From: Zygnema cylindricum
Taxonomy: Eukaryota; Streptophyta; Zygnematophyceae; Zygnematales; Zygnemataceae
Assembly: GCA_037447655.1 (NCBI GenBank)
Contig: JBBHKE010002812.1
Coordinates: forward strand, 1 to 15,000
Length of the DNA stretch: 15,000 nt
Direction of reading: 5' to 3'
Made by a program: the position numbers and the translations under genes. The notes under the pieces are model-generated. The model was not told where the DNA came from, made no database searches, and saw only the letters and a program-made list of their open reading frames with translations. Positions 1 to 8,876 of the stretch are shown piece by piece. Numbering within the stretch: position 1 is the first letter of the stretch; each line of letters starts with the position of its first letter.

Positions 1-398
1 TTGTTGCGTCTGTGTACGCATATGGAGGATGCATTTCATATGATTGTTCGTCGACCTATTTTTGCTTAGCTTTTTGCATGATAGTTTGGGTCGCTTCTGC
101 GGTCTATTTTAGACCAAAGAACAACAGACTATACATCAGAAGTCAACACTAATATATGAACATGAACCTAACTAGTACATGGTAGTTGGAAAAGTAAAAA
201 GCACTTGTTGACTAGAATTCTAGTCTATATAGAGGATATCATTGGAGCTACAGTCAAAAAAGTACATTTGAGGCAAATGACAAAGACAAAAAATTATAAA
301 ACACGAAAAAAAAAAGATGAAACACAATGGGAAATGTTAATAGCGACAAAACCCAACAACCAACCCAAGTTTTTCGTTTATCGTGCCCGAAAACGTAC
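1..398. other. Left flank: intron or 3' flank
   Basis: This stretch is more complex than the rest of the non-coding DNA and has no Pro-rich sequence of the kind that follows the other EGF exon. It could be 3' untranslated or intergenic DNA. One possible short terminal exon is seen on the minus strand: acceptor CTGTAG at 248-253, then APMISSI and TAG at 225-227. A 16-bp perfect palindrome lies at 210-225. Confidence 0.35.
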
Positions 399-763
399 CG
401 AAAAAACAAACTGAAGGATCCGCGTTATTGTTGTATCCTTCGTCACAAATACATGTCGGTGAATTATTATTATTTTGGTTGTCAATATAACAAATTCCAT
501 GTCCTCCACAAGCTCCCATCTTTTGAGAAGATTTACAAAAAAAATCGCAACTCAAATTGTCTTTTTGCTCCACTTTTCGGCAAATATAGGAATCATCTTG
601 AAAATCAAAACAATTTTTTTCGACTTTTCCACAAATTTGAATATTGTTTACGGAAATAAAAGGTGTTCCGGAGAAAAAATTGAAGGAGAGGTCGATTTCG
701 GGAGTAGAGATAGAGGAAATAGTTAGAGAAACTTGACCGATCAAGAGGTTATTGCGAACGAGA
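399..763 (-). CDS. Terminal LRR plus ten-Cys EGF-like domain, downstream module
   Basis: This 365-nt exon has exactly the length of the 8131-8495 exon and the same phase 2 entry and phase 1 exit. The acceptor is a CT tract ending in CGCAG and the donor is gtacgt. It opens with VRNNLLIGQVSLTI and IDLSFNFFSGTPF, then ten cysteines spaced C-x6-C-x9-C-x10-C-x3-C-x8-C-x5-C-x12-C-x-C-x12-C. MGACGGHGIC and CICDEGY mark the EGF-like core. If the donor at 398 is not used, the frame runs on for about 20 residues to a stop at 337-339, which would make this the last exon. Confidence 0.82.
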
Positions 764-767
764 CTGC

Positions 768-802
<35 letters not shown>

Positions 803-1826
803 TGAGAGACGGGGAGAGAAGTGTGTGAGAGAGAGATGGGTAATATGGGAATCTTGACACGTTGAATGAATATACATACATATATATATGTATATATATA
901 CACAATATATATACATATATTGTTTTTTGCATTTTTGCTTTTCTTCAATTCAAGTTGACATTTTTTCATCTGACAAGTTTGAATTTTCGAGTGTAAATAG
1001 TCTAAGCATAATGACCACATTCAAAGAATATATAAAAAAGAAAACGTTACATTCAAACTTTATTGATATAAATATATTGATTTCAATCAGAATACCAAAT
1101 GTTAACTATTTTTGGGAGGAACCAATGTTTGTATATAAATTAAAATTTGTGTTTTGGAAATTTGAGAATGTGGAAAAAAGAAAAAGAAAAACGCGTTCAA
1201 AAATTACTTTTTGGAAATTTCGAGGACGTAAAATTGTAGAAAATCATATTTGAATTTCCCTTGTAATTTTTACGGCCAAACAATTTTGGTTAATACATAT
1301 CAATAATTCTAACAAATGAAAAATAATCGAATAAATGAATAATAATATGTTGGGATCAATTTTCTTTGAATAAATTAATATTCGATCAACAAATACAACG
1401 ACTTCCATGTCCTCTTTAAATTTCTAAATAACATAATTTTTATTATGGATATTATATATATAATATATATATATATATGTATATATATTACAGATATTTA
1501 AATGATAACACTGTTTGTCACTATTGTTGCCTTATTAGGCATTATTAGTGTGGTGTTTATATTAGTGTTATTGATTCTAATTTGTTTGAACCGTTTAAAG
1601 AATTAGCGTTAAAATAAAAAAAAAAGTGTCATTAACATTATTTTAGATTGGAGCGATAAAATATAGAGTCGACAATATAGTGTTTTCCACACTATTTTAG
1701 GTTCGACGGCTTTTTTTTATACATATACTATATTATATATTATATATACACATATATAATATATATATTATATAAAATATGTATAACAAATATAGTGTTT
1801 TCCACACTATTTTAGGCTCGATGGCT

Positions 1827-1862
<36 letters not shown>

Positions 1863-3490
1863 TATATATTATATTATATATTATATATTATATATATAAC
1901 ATATAACAGATATAATGTTTTCCACACTATTTTAGGCTCGAGAGTTATGTTCCCAAAATCATCGCCATTTCGACATTTGTCCGTACAAAACGTAAATAAC
2001 TCAAACATTTCATACGAACGAACATTAAACAAACAACATATGCTAAATAAAACCATTAACACAAAGTACTTACATACATTACGCATTTATGTATCCTCCT
2101 CACCCCCTCCAACCTCCCCTTTCCCCCTCTCCCTCTCCCTCTCCCTCTCCTCTCCTCACCCTCTCCCTCCTCCCTTTCCCCTCCCCGTCCTCATCCCAAT
2201 CCCCCTCCTCTCCCTCTCCCTCCCCCTCGCCCTCGCCCTCTCACTCCCCCTCTCCCTCTCTCTCCCTCTCTCCCTCTCCCTCACATAAGTAAAAGTTTTT
2301 GGACAAAATTTTTAAACCGGATTGAAAGCCATTCGGGTAGAAAGAAAAAAAATGAAGACAGAGAGAGAGAGAGAAAGAGAGAGAGAGGGAGAGAGAGAGA
2401 GTGAGAGAGAGAGAAAGAGAGAGAGAGAGGGGGGGGGAGGGGGAGGAGGCGATGGCATGGGGGGGTAGTGGGAGAGAGTGAGGGTGAGGGGTGTTTGGGG
2501 GGAGAGAGAAGGATGAGGCGTATGCGAGGGGAGAGAGAGAGGGTGAAGGTTATTTGGGGAGGGAGGGGTATGCGGAAGAGGAAAGAAAGAGGGGTATCGG
2601 GGGAGAGAGAGAGGTTGAGGGCGGGAAGGGGGGAGGGAGAAGAGGTTGAGGGGAAGGGGGAGAGAGATTGAGGGGAGGGAGGAGGGAGAGAGGTTGAGGG
2701 GGGGAATGGGGAAGGGAAAGAGAGAGAGGCTGAAGGGGGGGGGGGGGAGGGGGAGGGAGAGGGAGAGCCTGACAAAGTGTTGAGAGAGGGTAGACTCCCC
2801 AAAGTTGAGGGAAGATATCCGGTCAGCCGGTTGAAAGAGAGGGATCTGAAAAAAATATAAATAAATTAATTAAAATTAAAGTTCAATAAAAAGAGAAAAA
2901 AAAATTATAAAAGAAAAAATCTGAAAAAAAATTGTAAAACTAAAAGAAAAATTAACGAAATCGACGAACAATAAAAAAGAGAAAAAAAATATGATAACTA
3001 AGAAAATGGAATTGCAATTGTTATATAAACAATAATTTATATATAATAACAATAATAGAAGAAAACTCTTTAAAAAAAAAAAACAATAATTAAAAGAAAA
3101 AACTTACAATAGTTAAAAATAAATAAATAAATACAACTCAAAAAAAAAAAAGTTCTCACATATTTTGGAGACTTTTGATATTTCCGAGGAGTGGAGGGAT
3201 ACTTCCGGATAAATTATTTCTATCCAAATACCTGGAAAAAGAAAAATGATAAAATTGATAAAATTTAACGAATTATTTCATTTGAAAAAAGGAATAAAAA
3301 CAGCAAAAAAATAAAGATGCAAGGAGAAAAAAAAATTTGAGGAAAGTTGTTGATTTTGCTTCTTTTTTTTGTCTTTTTTTTTTTACCTATATCGATAAAA
3401 TAAATTAATCCAATAGAAAAGAATTTTCTGGTCAAAATCTATTTAAAGAATAAAAAAAAAAAGATATATAAATATATGCATATATGAATA

Positions 3491-3559
<69 letters not shown>

Positions 3560-4835
3560 TTTATTTTATTTTTATTTTTTTGGATAAACAACTTGGTTTA
3601 ACTTTTGTTTCAATTCTATTTTAATTTTTATTTTTATTTTTCAAAAAAAAAAGAAAAACTCACAAGGTTTGCAAATTGGGAAGAGTAGAGATGGAATTTG
3701 GAATATATATATATATATTTATTTTATTTTATTTTTATTTTTTTGGATAAACAACTTGGTTTAACTTTTGTTTCAATTCTATTTTAATTTTTATTTTTAT
3801 TTTTCAAAAAAAAAAGAAAAACTCACAAGGTTTGCAAATTGGGAAGAGTAGAGATGGAATTTGGAATTTCCCCTTCAAAAAAATTATTGGACAAACGCCT
3901 GCCCGAAAAAAAAAGGAGGGGGAGAGGTAAGAAAATAAAAAGGAAGGAGGGGAAAAAAATGTATTTTTGAAATTTATTAAAAACGGAGGACAAAAAAAAA
4001 AAAAACTGAAAAAAAGGGGCAGGGGGGAGGGGGGAAGGGGGAGGGGGAGGAGGGGTTAACGAAAAAAATAAAATAAAGGCAAGAGAAGGATTTTCACAAA
4101 TGATTAAAAATAGAAACTAAAGGAGAAAAACAGAAATAAAACAAAAACAAAATAAATAAATAAATGTTTAAGCTTTCTTACAATACTTTAAGATTTTGGA
4201 GATTTCCAATAGTGGTTGGAAAAACTCCCCTTAAAAAATTATTGGATAAATCTCTGAAAAAAAAAAAAAAAAACAATAAAAAAAAAAAAAAATGAAAAGA
4301 AAAAGAAAAAAAAAGTTAAAAACAAAATAGGATTTATTATTTAAATTGCTGGTTGGTTTAATATAAAATTACAGATTTTGAGATTGAAATTTTTGTCAGG
4401 ATATAAATTTCAACAAGAAAGAGTTTTTTTGTTTATTTAATTTTCTTTTTATTTTTTTTTTGTTGCTTCAAAACTTGAAGGATAAGGATTTTTTCTTTTC
4501 CGGTTTTGCAAAAAAAAGAAAAAAAAAAAAAAAAAAAGAGTAATAAGTATTAACCAAGTTAAAGTAAAATAAAAAATAAATTAAAGATATAAACATCCCT
4601 TTTAAGGAATTTTTATGGTTTCAAGCATAGTACCAAAACTTAGATTTTCCCGTTTATATTTTATATTATAATTTAGTTTTATGTTTTTTTTTTTTTTAGG
4701 AAAATCGAATTTTTTAGATATCGAATAAAATTTCCATTTTTTATTTCCATCATCAATATTACAATAGTAGAGAAAAAAAAATATATGGCCTTTTTATTTA
4801 TGTATTTATTTATTTATTCATTTCTTCATTTATTT

Positions 4836-4866
<31 letters not shown>

Positions 4867-7800
4867 GTTTATTTATTTTTTTGTTTGTTTCTTTGTTTGT
4901 TTGTTTATTTGTTTATTTGTTTATTTGTTATGTGTATATTTAAGTTAAAAACTTACAATTCTTCTAAGGAAGAAATTTTTCCAATCGACGAAAGTAAAAC
5001 TCCTCCCAAATTACATCCATTTAAAATACTGCAAAAATATTTAATAAAATAAAATAGTTAAAAAAAAAAAAAACCAAAAAAAAAAAAGGATTTCCTTTGA
5101 AAATATTTGGTTTCTTTTTCATTTTACATATTAATTTTTGAGTAAAAAAATATGGAGTGGAGACACTATTTTGATTTTTTTTTTCACTGAAATATTCAAG
5201 TGTCTCTGGAAAAAGGGTTTTTTTAGGGTTTTTTTGGAAAAAAATTTGTAATATAAGTTAAAAATACATATTTTATTCTTTTGGGTTTTTTTCTCCTTCA
5301 TTTTTAGTTTCAATTTTGATTCTTTTTTTTATTTTATTTTTTTACAAATTTTTACATTTTTTTACAAAAAAGACAAAAAGACAAAAAAGAAATAAATAAA
5401 TAAATAACTAAAAATAAAGACACTTTTGTTTAGATTCTTAAAGAAAAATTTTGAGCCAAAAAAAAAAAAAAAACTTTTACGACAAGGAAAAACAGTCTAG
5501 CACTCCCGCCCAAAAAAAAAAAAAAAACACAAATAAAGAAATAAATAAACAAAAACTCCCACTTTTATTAAAAAACTCAATTAGAATTAACTCCGAAATT
5601 TGAAGCAAAAATAAACAACCTACCCCTCTACCCCAAAGGAAAAAAAAAAAAAAACAAAAAAAACGGGGAAATTAAAAACTCACATTTTTTTAACTTGATT
5701 AAAACTATCGCATTCAATTTTATTCCAATCGCAAATATTTCTCTCCAAAATCCAATTTTCCAAACTTCGATTCGGGTCGCTCGAAATTCCCGCCTTCCAC
5801 TGCAAAAGAAATATCGCTGCCCAAAAAAAAGAAAAAGGTAAACAAAATGAGCCAAAATAAATGGAGATAATTTTGCCAAAAAAAAAAAAAAAAGTGAATG
5901 AAATAAGTCAAAATAAATGTGGATAATTTTGCCAAAAATAAATACATAAAATTGCCAAAAAAAAAAAGTAAATAAAATAAGTAATAGATAGTTGCCAAAA
6001 AAGAAAAACGGAAATAAACTACGTAAATAAATGTAGGTAATTGCCAAAAAAAAAAAAGTAAATAAACTTACCAACAAAAAAAACGGAAATAAAAATAAGT
6101 AACTAAATGTGGACAGTTGCCGAAAAAAATAATAATAAATAAACAAAAAAAGTGGATACTAAGACCGCAAAAGACATGTCCAAAAAAAAAAAAAAGTAAA
6201 TAAATAAGTAGAAAAAACAAAAAAACAAATTAAATAAAAAAAAAAGTAAATAAGCACAAATATTATTTATATATATATAGCTAAGTAAATAAACAACAAA
6301 TAAAAAGGAAATTAATAAATAAGTAAAAAAATAATAATAAATATGCAAAAACATGAATGAATAAAAAGAAATCAAATAAGTAGATAAGACCCTAAATATA
6401 AATAAATAAACATTTTAGTAGAAGGTAAATAATAAAGGGATACGAATAAATAAATAAATTAAGGAATTAAAAAATAAAAAGATAAGTAGAAAAAATTGGG
6501 GAGGGAGGAGAGGATAGGAAAGGGAGAGAGAGAGAAAGAGAGAGAGAGAGAAAAAAAACGAGGAGGAAAAGAGGGGGAGAGGGAAACCTACTGATAAAAA
6601 AAAAGTAACAAAGAAAAGACAAAAAAAAGACGAAAAAAAAATGGAATACAAATCTTACCTTGAAGATTAACAGGAGGAGGAGAGGGAGGGGAGGGTGGGG
6701 AGGGGGGAGGAGAGGGGGGAGGAGGCGGAGAGGGAGGAGAAGGTGGAGAGGGAGGAGAAGGTGGAGGAGAAGGAGGAGGGGGTGGAGAAGGAGGAGAAGG
6801 TGGGGAGGGGGGGGGAGGAGGAGGAGAGGGAGGAGACGGAGGAGAAGGTGGAGGAGAGGGAGGAGGAGGGGGAGACTGAGGCGAGGGAGGAGGAGGAGGA
6901 GGGGAGGGAGGAGGAGGAGGAGAAGGTGGAGGAGAGGGAGAATGAGGGGGGGATGGAGGAGAGGGTGGAGGTGGAGGAGAGGGTGGAGGTGGAGGAGAGG
7001 AGGGAGGAGGAGAAGGAGAAGGAGAAGGTAGGGAGGGGGGAAGGAGCGGGGGAGAGGAAGAAGAGAGAGGAGGGGAGGGAGGATGGAGGGGGGGAGAGAG
7101 AGGAGAGCGAGGGGGAGAGGGAGGAGGAGAGAAGGTCGGTGGAGGAATTTTTATCATAGGAGGAGGGGGCTTTGTTTGTAATGGAGGTGGGCGTCTAGGG
7201 GGGGAGAGAGAGGGGCGGGGAGAGGGGGAGGGAGGAGAGGGAGGACTAGAGGAACGAGGTGGTGGGAAAGGGGAGGAACGAGAGGGAGGAGAGAAGGGAG
7301 GGGGGACAGGAGGAGGAGAAGGGAGAGAGGAAGGAGGAGGGGGAGATGGGGGAGGAGGACGTCGAGTAGGAGGGGGGAAGGGAGGAGGAGGAGAAGGGGG
7401 GGGGGGGAGGAGGACGGGGAGATGGGGGAGGAGGACGGGGAGATGGGGGAGGAGGACGTCGAGAAGGAGGGGGGGAGGGAGGAGGAGGAGAGGGAGGAGG
7501 AGAAGGGGGGGGGGAAGGAGGACGGGGAGATGGGGGAGGAGGACGTCGAGAAGGAGGGGGGGAGGGAGGAGGGGGAGAGGGAGGAGGACGAGAGGGAGGA
7601 GGGCTCCTAGGTGGGGAAAGGGAGGGGGAAGGAGGAGGAGGAGGACGAGATGAAAGGGGTGGTGGGAATGGGGGAGAGCGAGATGGAGGGGGAGGAGAGA
7701 AGGGAGGAGAAGAAGTGGGAGGAGGTAAAAATGGGGAAAGTGGAGGTCGAGGAGGCGGGGGGAGAGCGAGGAGGAGAAGGTGGAGGAGGGGGAGAAGGAA

Positions 7801-8820
7801 ACGGTGGAGGCGGTGGAGATGGGGGGGGAGAGGGGGGCAGGGAGGGAGGGGGCGATGGTGTGGGTGGAGGGGGAGAGGGTGGAGGAGGGGGAGGAGAGGG
7901 AGATCGGGGTGGGAGGGAGGGAGGAGGAGGTGGTGGCTGAGGGAGGGAGGGAGGTGGAGATAGGGCTGCAAATGGAAAAACGGACATGAAAAAAAAAAAA
8001 AATGGTCAATGAATTGCAAATTTTGTATGCATATATATGTATATGTGTGTACATTATATATATATGAATACAAAAATATTTTACATATTTGCATAAATAA
8101 ACAAAAAAACATTTGAAAAAAAAAACTCACCTGGAGTACAAGTCCAAATATTTTTCGAGATGTACCCAATTTCACACAAACAAGAATAACGATTTAAATT
8201 CAAAATACAGTTTCCTCCTCCTCCACAAAATCCTCCATTTTGCGTCGAATTACAAAAACTTTCGCAAAAACTATTATTTTTTTGGGTCGAAAGAGGACAA
8301 GAATTGGGGTAATTGTTTTCGAAAACACAATTATTTTCTAATCCACTTCTTCCCCAAATATTTAAAGGACAAGAATTTAAATCGCTAGAAGAAGAAAATT
8401 CGATCGGACCCGAAAAAAAATTTAAAGAAATATCTCCAAAATTTAATTTCGAGGGAAATTTTGCGGAACCCGTAAGTGAATTGTTTTGAATAAACCTGAG
8501 AGCAAAAAAAAAAAAAATTAATAAAAAAAAAAAAAAAATAAAAAATAAATAAAAAAACAAATAGGTAAATAAAAAAAAAATAAAAGTAAAAAAAAAAAAA
8601 AAAAGGATACGCATGGAAACATGTAAGAGAATAGTTTCACAAAAAACTGAAAAAAATAATAAATAAATAAACGAATGAATAGATAAACAAATGAATGAAT
8701 GAATAAAAAACAAATGACTAAATGAACGGATAAAATAAATACCTGTAAATACACAAATTAATTACATATGTAAATGTATATATGACTGTTTGGATGTGGT
8801 CTTGATGAATTTTTTTTTGT

Positions 8821-8876
<56 letters not shown>

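Larger units (their letters stand above)
764..2773 (-). other. Intron of about 2 kb, repeat-rich
   Basis: It lies between the LRR exon at 2774 and the terminal exon at 763. From right to left it holds a long GA tract, a CT tract in opposite orientation, three hairpin-bearing repeats in AT-rich sequence, a short hydrophobic ORF on the plus strand, AT-rich unique sequence, and a GA tract that serves as the pyrimidine tract of the acceptor. I see no further LRR exon. Confidence 0.6.

Noticed and set aside
95-125. Possible tRNA-like hairpin
   Set aside because: A single short stem only; no cloverleaf, T-arm motif or box A/B arrangement could be found.
1676-1945. CRISPR-like array
   Set aside because: Only three copies, the spacers are AT microsatellite, and the context is a eukaryotic intron.
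2281-2802. 173-residue Ser/Pro-rich minus-strand ORF
   Set aside because: It runs from the LRR exon through its donor into a CT-rich intron tract. The LRR exon has the same 72-nt length as the others if spliced at 2773, so the Pro-rich extension is probably intron.
5628-6651. Phe/Leu-rich minus-strand ORFs resembling membrane proteins
   Set aside because: They translate T-tract minisatellite and A/T-rich intron. Hydrophobicity follows from TTT and CTT content; real splice sites of the cap and Pro-rich exons interrupt them.
6660-7987. Several Gly/Glu/Arg-rich open frames on the plus strand opposite the Pro-rich exon
   Set aside because: They are the complement of the GGA-repeat Pro-rich exon. 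They have no splice context and no complexity of their own, and they overlap in all three frames.
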